Assembly (NCBI RefSeq): GCF_900169265.1
Contig: NZ_FXYX01000005.1
Span: forward strand, 62,001 to 126,000
DNA: 64,000 nt
Direction of reading: 5' to 3'
From: Brevibacterium iodinum ATCC 49514
Lineage (GTDB): Bacteria > Actinomycetota > Actinomycetes > Actinomycetales > Brevibacteriaceae
Below, in pieces: positions 42,521 through 50,722 of the stretch (position 1 is its first letter; each line of letters opens with the position of its first letter). The translations under genes were made by a program, and so were the position numbers. Under the pieces are notes generated by a model. The model saw nothing but the letters and a program-made list of their open reading frames with translations. It did no database searches and was not told the DNA's origin.

Positions 42521-43741
42521 TCAGACATTGGGCGTGAGCTCTGTGCCCGCGCCGCGGCGCCGGATCGTCGGAATCATGACTCCGGAGTCGTCGGCTTCTT
42601 GACCAGCCGTCGGCAGAGGTTTGCCGCACGGCAGGGTGCTCGCGGTCTTTGCTGCCTCAGCGGACGTTCCGTCGCTCTTCATGTCACCGGGCGCCACCTC
42701 GGCGAAGGCGGCCTGATGGGCTGCCCGGTGAGCCTTGAGCTCATCACGCAGTCGTTCGGCACTCTCTGCTCCGACGATCTCGAAGCCTCCGTCGACAATC
42801 ATGTCGAGGTCTTCCTCGGCGGCCTGCCCCTCCGAGGTCAGATAGTCGCCGAGGAAGAGCGAATTGGCCACATGAAGCGACAGCGGCTGCAGCGTACGCA
42901 GGTGCATCTCCCGACCTCCGGCGATGCGCAGCTCGCGGTCCGGGCACAGGAATCGCACGGCGCAGAGAATCCGCAGGCAATGCTGCGGGGTCAGAGTCCA
43001 GGTTCCTTCGAGCGGTGTGCCGTCGAAGGGAATGAGGAAGTTGACCGGGATCGAATCGGAGTCAACGGCCTTGAGCGATTCGATCGCCTCGATGATCTGC
43101 TCGTCCGTCTCCCCCATTCCGACGATCAGCCCCGAGCACGGGGAGAGCCCTGCACCACGCGCCTTGTCCACGGTGTCGACACGGTCGGCGAACGTATGAG
43201 TCGTGCAGATATCGGGGTAGAGAGATTCGGCAGTGTTGAGGTTGTGGTTGTACGCGTCGACACCGGCGTCCTTGAGTCGCTGTGCCTGACCGTCCTTGAG
43301 GAACCCGAGGCAGGCGCAGACCTCGACGTCGGGACTGGATGTCTTGATCTCCTCGACCATCCCCGAGACGCGCTCGACGTCCCGGTTCGAAGGACCGCGT
43401 CCGGACGCGACGAGGCAGACCCGCGAGGCTCCCCCTGCCAGACCGAATTCCGCCTGCCGCTTCGCCTCATCCTTCGGCAGCCATGAGTACTTGAGAATGT
43501 CGGCTTCTGAGCCCAATCGCTGCGAGCAGTATCCGCAGTCCTCCGGGCAGAGTCCCGATTTGAGGTTGACGAGGTAGTTGACCTTGACGCGATTGCCGAA
43601 ATGTTCGCGGCGCAGCCGGGAGGCAGCGGCGACAAGGTCGAGGAGGTCCTCGTCGGACGACGACAGGATCGTGCGGGCATCGGAGGCGGTGGCCGGATCG
43701 CCGGCGAGCACGCGCTCGGCGAGTGTTTGATAGCTATCCAT
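42521..43741 (-). CDS. bioB: Biotin synthase
   Basis: 406-aa radical-SAM enzyme inserting sulfur into dethiobiotin. The CxxxCxxC cluster site is C65/C69/C72 in SGLCPEDCGYCSQR, and YNHNLNT and IPVNFLIPFDGTPL blocks bind substrate. The C-terminus extends about 60-70 residues past the usual core and ends in RRRGAGTELTPNV, a tail I recall from actinobacterial BioB. The ATG at 43741 fits a leaderless start 6 nt after the -10 box; the upstream in-frame GTG at 43759 lies within the operator. First gene of the operon. Confidence 0.95.
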   Translation of the reverse strand: MDSYQTLAERVLAGDPATASDARTILSSSDEDLLDLVAAASRLRREHFGNRVKVNYLVNLKSGLCPEDCGYCSQRLGSEADILKYSWLPKDEAKRQAEFGLAGGASRVCLVASGRGPSNRDVERVSGMVEEIKTSSPDVEVCACLGFLKDGQAQRLKDAGVDAYNHNLNTAESLYPDICTTHTFADRVDTVDKARGAGLSPCSGLIVGMGETDEQIIEAIESLKAVDSDSIPVNFLIPFDGTPLEGTWTLTPQHCLRILCAVRFLCPDRELRIAGGREMHLRTLQPLSLHVANSLFLGDYLTSEGQAAEEDLDMIVDGGFEIVGAESAERLRDELKAHRAAHQAAFAEVAPGDMKSDGTSAEAAKTASTLPCGKPLPTAGQEADDSGVMIPTIRRRGAGTELTPNV

Positions 43742-43747
43742 GTTGTC

Positions 43748-43777
43748 ATTATTGAACACTGTTCAATAGAGTGCCAA
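43748..43777 (-). promoter_or_regulatory. bioB promoter with BioQ-like operator
   Basis: On the minus strand: -35 TTGGCA (43772-43777), 18-bp spacer, -10 AATAAT (43748-43753), 6 nt, then the ATG. The spacer holds the perfect palindrome ATTGAACACTGTTCAAT (43751-43767), whose core TGAAC-N3-GTTCA resembles the BioQ site known from corynebacteria. Repressor bound there would block polymerase. No bioQ gene lies in this window. Confidence 0.75.
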
Positions 43778-43812
43778 ATCACACTCTCCGCCCGAACAGG
43801 CAGAATGGTGTT

Positions 43813-44292
43813 ATGACCTTCGTACTTCTCACCGCCGGCGATCATCCTCTGTTCGTCGACGGCACCGATGATCCGAACCTCGCCGAGGCGGCCGGGCCCG
43901 CCGTACTCATCGCCGTCGACAGCGCTGCCGACGACTCCAACTCCGGCCCGGACATCGGCACCGAGGCGCCGTCGCTGAACGCATGCATCGACGCCCCCTA
44001 CCGTCCTCTCGCCTACCGTGAGTCGGGAGCCGACTGGTCGGACATTGATTTCGAGGCCGCCGATCATTGGGTGCAGATGGGACCGGAGCTGCGGCGCCGC
44101 CTCGTCGAGGATCACCTCGCGACGCTCGCTGTCGGAGAGTTCAAGGTGGCGACGAACAACGGCAGCGCCTCGATCATCACGAACAACTGGGTGTACTCGG
44201 GCTCACCGCGCACCTACCGCGCCGCGGGCCGCCTGAGAGAGCTCATCACCGTCCTCGGCGAACTCACCCGCAAGGCCGATCAGCGCGCCTGA
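43813..44292 (+). CDS. Uncharacterised 159-aa protein divergent from bioB
   Basis: Not recognised. No membrane segment or signal peptide. Composition is acidic in the first half (DGTDDPNLAEAAGPAVLIAVDSAADDSN), and the second half contains ADHWVQMGPELRRRLVEDHLATLAVGEFKVATNNGSASIITNNWVYSGSP in three readable pieces, then a helical RAAGRLRELITVLGELTRKA end. The ATG at 43813 has CAGAAT 6 nt upstream, a possible leaderless -10. Its 3' end overlaps the convergent HxlR gene by 13 bp. It could be regulated together with biotin genes from the shared intergenic region, but function is open. Confidence 0.65.
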   Translation: MTFVLLTAGDHPLFVDGTDDPNLAEAAGPAVLIAVDSAADDSNSGPDIGTEAPSLNACIDAPYRPLAYRESGADWSDIDFEAADHWVQMGPELRRRLVEDHLATLAVGEFKVATNNGSASIITNNWVYSGSPRTYRAAGRLRELITVLGELTRKADQRA

Positions 44293-44669
44293 GCATCATC
44301 GATCTCGGCCTGGCGATCACGATTGTCGATCAACTCGGCGACATTGCGCTCGGCCCACCTCCGCAGCGCGGTCACGGGAGCCTGCAGCGAGCGACCGAGA
44401 TCGGTGAGCGAATACTCCACCCGCGGGGGCACCTCCCCAAACGACTGCCTGGTCACCAAGCCGTCGGCGACGAGTGATCGCAGCGTCGAGGTGAGCACCT
44501 TCGGGGTGATGCCCCCGATCGCCTGTCGGATCTCGCCGAAGCGCTTCGGGCTGTCATCGAGGATCTCGATGATGAGCACCGTCCACTTGTCACCGACCCG
44601 ATCGAGGATGACTCGGGTGGGGCACTCCGGATCGAAGGCATCGCCTTCCCAAGAATCTCGGATTTTCAT
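44280..44669 (-). CDS. HxlR-family transcriptional regulator
   Basis: 129-aa MarR-like winged-helix protein. HxlR features are an N-terminal cysteine (FDPECPTRVILDRVGDKWTVLIIEIL, about residues 12-37), the recognition region FGEIRQAIGGITPKVLTSTLRSLVADGLV and the wing RVEYSLTDLGRSL. The single Cys16 is the usual redox or electrophile sensor position (as in HypR/YodB). ATG at 44669 lies 6 nt after a good -10, so the mRNA is probably leaderless. It is divergent from an NAD(P)-binding oxidoreductase, its likely target. Confidence 0.9.
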   Translation of the reverse strand: MKIRDSWEGDAFDPECPTRVILDRVGDKWTVLIIEILDDSPKRFGEIRQAIGGITPKVLTSTLRSLVADGLVTRQSFGEVPPRVEYSLTDLGRSLQAPVTALRRWAERNVAELIDNRDRQAEIDDAQAR

Positions 44670-44675
44670 GTCCCA

Positions 44676-44704
44676 ATAGTATCTTTGAGGTACTCCCTTT
44701 CCAA
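44676..44704 (-). promoter_or_regulatory. HxlR promoter with overlapping operator dyad
   Basis: On the minus strand: -35 TTGGAA (44699-44704), 17-bp spacer, -10 TACTAT (44676-44681), 6 nt, ATG. AGTATCTTTGAGGTACT (44678-44694) is a near-palindrome with AGTA/TACT ends, the usual HxlR/YodB site form, and it covers the -10 and most of the spacer, implying autorepression. Confidence 0.65.
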
Positions 44705-44783
44705 ACGATAGTGTCGAGATGTCATCACAGAAGAAACCACCTCGGCGCCGCGAACCCGACGCCGCAGCAGAAAGGGACACACC

Positions 44784-45389
44784 ATGAAGATCGCACTCTT
44801 CGGAGCATCCGGAATGATCGGCTCCCGCGTCACCGCCGAGGCGGCCGGCCGCGGCCTCGACATCACCGGCATCACCCGCTCGGGCACCGACGTGCCCGGT
44901 GCCGCCCGCAGCATCAAGGGCGATATGGCCGATGCCGAGTTCGACGCCCGCATCGCCGCCGAACACGACATCATCGTCTCCACCACCGGTCCCAGCCGCA
45001 CCGGCGGGGACCACCAGGAGTGGCTCGACGCCCTGAAGACCTTGGCCGAGAACAGCGGCAACACCCGCATCTTCGTCGTCGGCGGCGCCGGTTCCCTGTG
45101 GGTCGGCGACACCATGCTCAAGGACACCGAGGACTTCCCCGCGATCTACAAGGCCGAATCGGAGACCGGCACCCGAGCGCTCGAGCTGCTGCGGACAGGC
45201 AACTGGTCACCCTGGACGCTCATCTCCCCCGCACCGGAGATCGCCCCCGGGGAGCGCACGGGTTCGTACAAGACCGAGCTGGAGGTCCCGGCCGGTGACG
45301 CAATCTCGGCCGAGGACTTCGCGGTCGCCATGGTCGACGAGATCGTTGAACCGAAGCACATCGACGTCCGGTTCACCGTCGCGAACTGA
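44784..45389 (+). CDS. NAD(P)-binding oxidoreductase (NmrA/SDR-type)
   Basis: 201-aa Rossmann protein. The N-terminal KIALFGASGMIGSRVTAEA (residues 2-20) is the NAD(P)-binding GxxGxxG motif of the NmrA-like group, followed by DIIVSTTGPSR and FVVGGAGSLWVGD. The catalytic YxxxK pattern of classical SDRs is not clear; IYKAESETG is near that position. Such proteins (YwnB/YeeN-like, often next to HxlR genes) respond to quinone or electrophile stress. AAAGG lies about 9 nt before the ATG at 44784. A 16-bp bidirectional terminator follows at 45471. Confidence 0.85.
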   Translation: MKIALFGASGMIGSRVTAEAAGRGLDITGITRSGTDVPGAARSIKGDMADAEFDARIAAEHDIIVSTTGPSRTGGDHQEWLDALKTLAENSGNTRIFVVGGAGSLWVGDTMLKDTEDFPAIYKAESETGTRALELLRTGNWSPWTLISPAPEIAPGERTGSYKTELEVPAGDAISAEDFAVAMVDEIVEPKHIDVRFTVAN

Positions 45390-45470
45390 CCGAACTGACG
45401 GTCGATGACCATGCGCGGCGGCTCCCGACGCCCAGAGAAGAGCCAGCCACTCGCGGTCATGCGAACATGA

Positions 45471-45505
45471 CAGCGCCGGGGATGCACAATGCATCCCCGG
45501 CGCTG
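45471..45505. terminator. Bidirectional terminator hairpin
   Basis: CAGCGCCGGGGATGCA (45471-45486) and TGCATCCCCGGCGCTG (45490-45505) make a perfect 16-bp stem with a 3-nt loop, between two convergent genes. Confidence 0.85.
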
Positions 45506-45550
45506 TCGTCTCATCAGGGCTTGTCGCCGGATGGCACCGGCTGCCTCGAG

Positions 45551-46924
45551 TCAGGCCTTGGCAGGCTCCTTCTTGGGAGCCGGCTTCGAGTTCGCGGCTT
45601 CGACGAAGTTCTTGCGCGGAACGTCGAGATCGGCCAGCGGCATGGCATCGCGGCCGAGCACAGCGCTGAGGAGCCAGTTGCCGAAGACCCGAACCTTGCG
45701 GTCCATGGTCGGGATGGCGTAGCCGTGGTAGGCGCGGTGCATGAGCCAAGCGAGGATTCCGCGGGCTTCGAAATCGCCCATCTGTGAGACGCCCTTGTAC
45801 ACGCCCAGACCGGCGACCGTACCGATGGTCTTGTGGAAGTACTGCTTGAACTCGGTCTCTCCCCGCAGTGCGGCGAGCACATTGGCTGCCAGCACGGGGG
45901 CCTGGCGCACGGCGTGCTGAGCGTTGGGCACGCAGAAGCCTGCCACTCCGCCGCCGGACAGGTCGGGAACGGCGGCGTTGTCGCCGGCGGCCCAAGCGCC
46001 CTCGACGACACCGTCATCGCCCTCGACCCGCAGATCGGCGCGTACGGTGACATTGCCGCGTTCGTTGATCGGCAGGTCGGAGTCGATGAGCACCGGGTTG
46101 GCCTTGACACCCGCGGACCACACGATCGTGTCAGCGTCGAACTCTTCACCGTTCGAGAGCTTGACGTGCTTGTCGGTGCAGTCCTGGAGGAAGGTCTCGA
46201 GGTAGACGTCGATTCCGCGTTCGCGCATGTGCTCGACGACCCAACGGGCCTGAGCTTCGCCGACCTCGGGCATGACGCGGCCGAGGGCCTCCACGAGGAC
46301 GAATCGGACATCGGCTTCGGTCAGCGTCTCGTACTGTGCGATGGCCGAACGGACCATGTCCTCGAGTTCGGTCAGCAGCTCGATGCCGGCGAATCCGCCG
46401 CCGACGAAGACGAAGGTCAGTGCCTTGCGGCGCTCTTCGTCGTCCTCCATCAGAGCGGCGTCGGCCAGGCGGGAGAGAAGGTGGTCGCGCAGGGCGACAG
46501 CTTCTTCGATGCGCTTGAGCGCGATCGCGTTCTCCTTCAGGCCCGGGATAGGCAGCGCACGGGCAACCGAACCGGAGGCGAGGACGATGTGGTCGTAGTC
46601 GAGTTCGAACGCTTCATCGTTCGCGGGTTCGATGGTGGCGAACTTCTCGGCGTGGTTGATCGAGGTGACCTTCGCGGTGATGACCTCGGCACCCGGGAGG
46701 TTGCGGCGCAGCGGCACCACAGCGTGACGAGGCTCGATCGATCCGGCTGCCACCTCGGGAAGGAACGGCAGGTAGGTCATGTACGGGTTGGGATCGACCA
46801 CGGTGACGGTGGCTTCGCCCCGACCGAGGTTCTTCAGCAGATTCTGAGCGGCGAGCAGGCCGACTGAGCCGCCACCGACGACGAGGATTCGTGGACGCAG
46901 TTTTGAGTTTCTGATGAGTGCCAT
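45551..46924 (-). CDS. ndh: Type II NADH dehydrogenase
   Basis: 457-aa single-subunit NADH:quinone oxidoreductase, membrane-peripheral and not proton-pumping. The FAD motif VVGGGSVGLLAA is at about 15-26, the second nucleotide motif FVFVGGGFAGIELL at about 172-185, and WAAGDNAAVPD near 318 closes the FAD site. The C-terminal amphipathic region (about 385-430) anchors it, and the tail KPAPKKEPAKA is basic. ATG at 46924 follows TAGCAT by 6 nt, so it is likely leaderless. A Rex-like box lies at 46942, fitting control by the NADH/NAD+ ratio. Confidence 0.95.
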   Translation of the reverse strand: MALIRNSKLRPRILVVGGGSVGLLAAQNLLKNLGRGEATVTVVDPNPYMTYLPFLPEVAAGSIEPRHAVVPLRRNLPGAEVITAKVTSINHAEKFATIEPANDEAFELDYDHIVLASGSVARALPIPGLKENAIALKRIEEAVALRDHLLSRLADAALMEDDEERRKALTFVFVGGGFAGIELLTELEDMVRSAIAQYETLTEADVRFVLVEALGRVMPEVGEAQARWVVEHMRERGIDVYLETFLQDCTDKHVKLSNGEEFDADTIVWSAGVKANPVLIDSDLPINERGNVTVRADLRVEGDDGVVEGAWAAGDNAAVPDLSGGGVAGFCVPNAQHAVRQAPVLAANVLAALRGETEFKQYFHKTIGTVAGLGVYKGVSQMGDFEARGILAWLMHRAYHGYAIPTMDRKVRVFGNWLLSAVLGRDAMPLADLDVPRKNFVEAANSKPAPKKEPAKA

Positions 46925-46930
46925 AATCCC

Positions 46931-46959
46931 ATGCTAGACCCTTGTGAAAACTTTCACTA
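46931..46959 (-). promoter_or_regulatory. ndh promoter with Rex-like redox operator
   Basis: TTGTGAAAACTTTCACTA (46942-46959) matches the Rex consensus TTGTGAANNNNTTCACAA except for one base. The -10 TAGCAT (46931-46936 on the minus strand) ends 6 nt before the ndh ATG, and a weak -35 TTAGTG overlaps the box. Rex repression of ndh is established in Streptomyces. Confidence 0.75.
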
Positions 46960-47015
46960 ATTGTTTGTCTCACGGACTCGAACGCCCCAGATCAGAGCAG
47001 TCTGTGCACCTGGTC

Positions 47016-48260
47016 TCAGCGACGACGGCGAGCGAAGGCGACGATCGAGATGATCATGAGGACCAAGGCGATGAGGGCTCCGGCACCGAGGACGGCGAAG
47101 CCGAGCATCGGCGTCGACTGCGTGGCGACGATATCGGTCGGGGCAAGAGCCTTCGGGCTCTCGGTCTCGTCCGAGGCGGCGGTTTCCGTCTCCTCCGCCT
47201 TCGCATCTCCACGGCGATGCATCTTCACCCAGTCTGCCAGCTCATCCTCGGCGGAGGACACGTTCTTGGGCACTTTCGCTTTGACTGCACCCGGCGGATC
47301 GACGCGACCCCAGCCGACGATCGGGTCGGGCTTGCCCTTCTTGCTCACGCCCTTATGACCGTCCACAGGTTCGGCGCTCGACTGCAACTTGGCCCGGACC
47401 TCATCGGCGCTGAGATCCGGGTTCTCCGAGCGGATGAGTGCGGCGACACCGGAGACGACCGGTGAGGCGAACGAGCATCCCTGCCCTTCGGCGTAGCCGC
47501 CGCTGTAGTACGGAATGGGAATGTCTTTGGCCGGCCCCATGAGATCCACGGCAGTACCGGGCGCGGTGGAGTCCTCGAGGACCTTGCCGTTCTTGTCCAG
47601 TCCGCCCACCCCGATGACGCCTGGCACCGTCGACGGCGACCACGCTTGGGTCGCTCCCTGGGAGGCGTTGCCGACGCAGGCGACGATGAGCACGTCCTTC
47701 TTGTAGGCGTAGGCGAAGGACTCGTCCCAGCTCTCCGGCCAGCCCGGATCGTCCCAGCCCAAGGACATATTGATGACCTTCGCCCCGGAGTCGACGGCCC
47801 AGCGGACGGCCTCATCGGCCTGTTCGCGAGTCGAACCGGATTCCTTCGGCCGGTCGGGGCCCAGCCACATCGACGCCGACAGGATCTCTGCGTCCGGGGC
47901 GACGCCGGTCGGCCCGGCACCGACTCCGCGGCCGGCGATGACTCCGGCCACGGCAGTCCCATGGTGGATCGTGGTCTTCCCACCGATCGGGGTCTTTCCG
48001 TCTTTGCCCAGGCCGCTGAAGTCCTTGGACTTCTTCACGACGCCTTTGAGGTCTTCGTGGTCGGTGTTGACGCCGGAGTCGATGACCGCGACCTTGACGC
48101 CCTTGCCGGTGGACTTCTTCCAGACCTTGTCGATTCCGTAGTCCTTGATGAACCACTGGCCGGGTCCGGCCTTCGGCGCGGCCATGACGGGTTGGGTGGT
48201 GCCGACGACGAGCCCGAGGACGACGGTCGTGACGGCGAGGAGACGGGCGGCGGCTCTCAC
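47016..48260 (-). CDS. Mycosin-like subtilisin-family serine protease, membrane-anchored
   Basis: 414-aa S8 peptidase. A signal peptide (residues 1-28, ending AAPKA) precedes the protease domain with D61 (VIDSGVNTDHED), H100 (HHGTAVAGVIAG), N198 (CVGNAS) and S263 in GCSFASP. A C-terminal helix (about 385-410, LGFAVLGAGALIALVLMIISIVAF) and RRRR anchor it to the membrane with the domain outside. This layout matches the mycosins of type VII secretion, but no ESX genes lie nearby. The GTG start overlaps the ppx stop (GTGA), so it is coupled to the ppx/DUF501/ftsB operon. Confidence 0.9.
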   Translation of the reverse strand: MRAAARLLAVTTVVLGLVVGTTQPVMAAPKAGPGQWFIKDYGIDKVWKKSTGKGVKVAVIDSGVNTDHEDLKGVVKKSKDFSGLGKDGKTPIGGKTTIHHGTAVAGVIAGRGVGAGPTGVAPDAEILSASMWLGPDRPKESGSTREQADEAVRWAVDSGAKVINMSLGWDDPGWPESWDESFAYAYKKDVLIVACVGNASQGATQAWSPSTVPGVIGVGGLDKNGKVLEDSTAPGTAVDLMGPAKDIPIPYYSGGYAEGQGCSFASPVVSGVAALIRSENPDLSADEVRAKLQSSAEPVDGHKGVSKKGKPDPIVGWGRVDPPGAVKAKVPKNVSSAEDELADWVKMHRRGDAKAEETETAASDETESPKALAPTDIVATQSTPMLGFAVLGAGALIALVLMIISIVAFARRRR

Positions 48261-49204
48261 GAGCTCGTCAGCGCGAGGTCGAGCGCGGTCCCGTCGAGGA
48301 TGTCGGTTTCGGAGATCCGAATATCCAGCGATCCTCCGGCGGCTGTCACAGCTTGGTCGAAGCGAGCGACGATCCGGGCGAAGAGCAGCGATCCCGCGCC
48401 GATGACATCGACGCGTCCGGGGTGCATATACGGCAGGTCTGTGCGCTCTTGGCGGTCCATGGCCAAGAGCTTGCGGGATTCTTCTGCCACATCCGCGACG
48501 CTGATGTGCGCGCCGTGGATGCGCTCTCGCTGGTAGCTCTCGAGTCCGAGGATGCCTGCGGTGATGGTGGTGACGGTGCCGGCGACGCCGATGAACGTGC
48601 GCGGGGCTGAGAAGTCGACGATCTGCGCAGCCTGGTCGAGCTGGCCGTCGATGTCGGCAAGCGCTGCCTGGATCTGATCCTCGGAGGGAGTCTCGACCGG
48701 CATATGGCGTTCGGTCAGACGCACCGAGCCGATGTCCATGCTCAATGCCGCTTGGACATCCTCGCGGCCGAGGACGAGTTCGGTCGACCCGCCGCCGAGG
48801 TCCATGACGACATACGGCCCGTCAGCACCCGTGAGGTTCGCGGTGGCGCCGAGGAAGGACAGTCGGGCTTCTTCTTCACCGGCGATGACGTCGGGGACGA
48901 CGCCGAGGATCGAGACGATCCCGGCGAAGAACTCATCACGGTTCTTCACGTCGCGGCTGGCGGAGGTCGCGACGAATCTCAGCTTCTCCGGCTGGTACTC
49001 GGCGGCCACCTCGGCGAATTCCTTCGCCACGACGAAGGTGCGCTCGAGCGCTTCCGGGGCGAACTCGCCGGTGGCGTCGACACCTTGGCCGAGGCGGACG
49101 ATCCGGGTTTCGCGATGCAGGTCCGTCAGGGTGCCGTCGGCGGCGACATCAGCGATGAGCAGGCGCAGGGAGTTCGTCCCGCAGTCGAAGGCAGCAACAC
49201 GCAT
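48257..49204 (-). CDS. Exopolyphosphatase / pppGpp phosphohydrolase (Ppx/GppA family)
   Basis: 315-aa actin-fold phosphatase. ATP-site-like motifs are visible: FDCGTNSLRLLIAD (residues 6-19), EEARLSFLGA with the conserved Glu pair, DLGGGSTELVLG (about 137-148) and GVAGTVTTITAG. It hydrolyses polyphosphate or the pppGpp 5'-phosphate; short actinobacterial members (about 315 aa) lack the C-terminal HD-like domain of E. coli Ppx. ATG at 49204 has AGGA upstream and lies 7 bp after the DUF501 stop. Coupled to the mycosin gene. Confidence 0.93.
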   Translation of the reverse strand: MRVAAFDCGTNSLRLLIADVAADGTLTDLHRETRIVRLGQGVDATGEFAPEALERTFVVAKEFAEVAAEYQPEKLRFVATSASRDVKNRDEFFAGIVSILGVVPDVIAGEEEARLSFLGATANLTGADGPYVVMDLGGGSTELVLGREDVQAALSMDIGSVRLTERHMPVETPSEDQIQAALADIDGQLDQAAQIVDFSAPRTFIGVAGTVTTITAGILGLESYQRERIHGAHISVADVAEESRKLLAMDRQERTDLPYMHPGRVDVIGAGSLLFARIVARFDQAVTAAGGSLDIRISETDILDGTALDLALTSS

Positions 49205-49211
49205 AGCAGTC

Positions 49212-49739
49212 CTAATCGGTCGGTTCGGTAGCGGCAGCGGCCTCGGCCACCGGTGGCACATCGGTCATGAACGACAGAGCACGATCACCGATCGGATTGA
49301 CCCCGGGCCCGGCGGACAGGGAATGGCCGACGAGGGCGTGGAGGCATTTGATCCGGTTCGGCATTCCGCCGGCGGAATAGTCCTTGATCTCTTCGACCTC
49401 CGCCAGGCCGGCTGTGGCGCCGATCTCCGAACGGACGTCGAGATAGGCCCGGTGTGCGCCAGCGTAGGCGGTGGCGAGCTCTTCGTCGTCCCCGATCTCC
49501 GCGGTCCATTCGGCCATGATTCCCGATGCTTCCAGGCGTGAGCATTCGGCCACATAGGCGGGGTGGGTGAGGTAGAAGGTCGTCGGGAACGGTGTGCCGT
49601 CCTCGAGGCGCGGAGCGGTGGCGACGACGAGTGGTTCACCGGATGAGCTGCGGGCGGCGATGCCGACGACGCCTCGGGGAATGCGTCCGAGTTGGTCTTG
49701 GAGGACAGCGAAATCCGCCTCGGTGCACTCTGTGATCAT
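49212..49739 (-). CDS. DUF501 protein
   Basis: 175 aa. DUF501 family features: DFAVLQDQLGRIPRGVVGIAARS near the N-terminus, FPTTFYLTHPAYVAECSRLEASG (about 50-72) and GGMPNRIKCLHALVGHSLSAGPGVNPIGD (about 122-150), a conserved cysteine/histidine-containing block. Cytoplasmic; function unknown, but its place between ftsB and ppx is conserved in actinobacteria as far as I recall. ATG at 49739 overlaps the ftsB stop by one base (TGATG). Confidence 0.9.
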   Translation of the reverse strand: MITECTEADFAVLQDQLGRIPRGVVGIAARSSSGEPLVVATAPRLEDGTPFPTTFYLTHPAYVAECSRLEASGIMAEWTAEIGDDEELATAYAGAHRAYLDVRSEIGATAGLAEVEEIKDYSAGGMPNRIKCLHALVGHSLSAGPGVNPIGDRALSFMTDVPPVAEAAAATEPTD

Positions 49740-50233
49740 CAGCTCTTCTCCACGGTGTTGCCGGTCTCCTGAATGGACTCCAGCAACTCAAGGTACCAGG
49801 CCTGCTTGCGAACCGGCCGTTCGGGCTCGGATTCCTCGTCTACGGCCTCCTGATTCGTGACGATGACCGCGTTCTTGCCCTTTTCCACGTAGTACTGGTC
49901 TTCGCGGGCCTTGCGCTTGATGTAGGCGGGGTCCCTGAGGTTCTCGTTCTTCTCTTCGAGGCTCTTGACCTCGGCTTTCGTCGTCTCGATCTCGTTATTC
50001 AATGCCGCAATCTGCTGGGCTTGCTTGAGCGCGGAGTTCAGGGGCGAGAGGAATGCGAGGAGGACGGCTGCGACGACGAGGAGGAAGATGCCCGTGCGCA
50101 CCGACATGCGGCGGCCACGCGCGTCGGCGTCCATGCCGGCATCGGCTTCGATGACCGGTTTCGGGCGTCGACGAGGGGTGGCTTTGCCAGGAGCCGATTT
50201 CGGGGCACTTCGTCTGGGCTTGCTCGGGACCAT
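49739..50233 (-). CDS. FtsB/DivIC-type septum formation initiator
   Basis: 164-aa bitopic cell-division protein. A basic Pro/Lys/Arg-rich cytoplasmic N-terminus (residues 1-44) is followed by a single helix (about 45-65, RTGIFLLVVAAVLLAFL) and a heptad-rich coiled coil (about 67-105, ALKQAQQIAALNNEIETTKAEVKSLEEKNENL). The DPAYIKRKAREDQYYVEKGKN motif is typical of DivIC/FtsB. It stabilises the FtsQ-FtsL-FtsB complex. GGAAAGAAGC precedes the ATG at 50233. The C-terminal 30 residues are acidic. Confidence 0.92.
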   Translation of the reverse strand: MVPSKPRRSAPKSAPGKATPRRRPKPVIEADAGMDADARGRRMSVRTGIFLLVVAAVLLAFLSPLNSALKQAQQIAALNNEIETTKAEVKSLEEKNENLRDPAYIKRKAREDQYYVEKGKNAVIVTNQEAVDEESEPERPVRKQAWYLELLESIQETGNTVEKS

Positions 50234-50722
50234 GCTTCTTTCCTCTGCGACTGGGGATCAGGGAAGAGTGTCGCAACATCTCCAAGTGTGCCGTGTCCGC
50301 ATTCCCCGCGCGAGGATTTCGGGCTCGTGGCGTGTTCGATTCTCACGTATCTTCCATCACGTCTCACGTCCGGCCCGCTATTCCCCTGCGAGCAACTCCC
50401 ACCTCAGCCAGTGCCCGCCCCAGGAGCCATCTCGGTCTCGCCGCCTGCAGGCATCTCTCGCCTCCGCCGCTTCCCCCTCCCTGCAGTCCGAGCCCCTGCA
50501 ATCACGACGGTACCCCTCACCCTCGGCGGCAAACCACCTCGCTCCTGCGGTGCGTAATGCGCCTCCGGGTGACGGATGCCCGCAGATTGCCACCGGCGAT
50601 CACCTGGACTGCGACCAGTCATCTCGCGAGAGCTCCGCCCGATCAACGCCCCATCCACAGAGTTATCCACAGAAGTGCAACCATTTGTTGTCATCTGAAG
50701 TGGTTTATTGCATTTTATATGC
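50234..50722. promoter_or_regulatory. 489-bp intergenic stretch with two DnaA-box-like words before a DUF559 gene
   Basis: No gene is supported. Bases 50234-50640 are GC-rich and hold the ftsB promoter region. The last 80 bp turn AT-rich. CCATCCACAG (50651-50660) and a perfect DnaA-box word TTATCCACA (50663-50671) stand in direct repeat about 50 bp before the ATG at 50723. They may be regulatory for the nuclease gene; two words alone do not make an origin. Confidence 0.55.

Noticed and set aside
47016..48260. Type VII secretion locus
   Set aside because: Only the mycosin-like protease is present; no WXG100, EccC or EccD genes occur in the window.
50651..50671. Replication origin suggested by DnaA-box-like words
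   Set aside because: Only two words, no dnaA/dnaN/gyr genes and no AT-rich unwinding region; a role in regulating the next gene is more likely.
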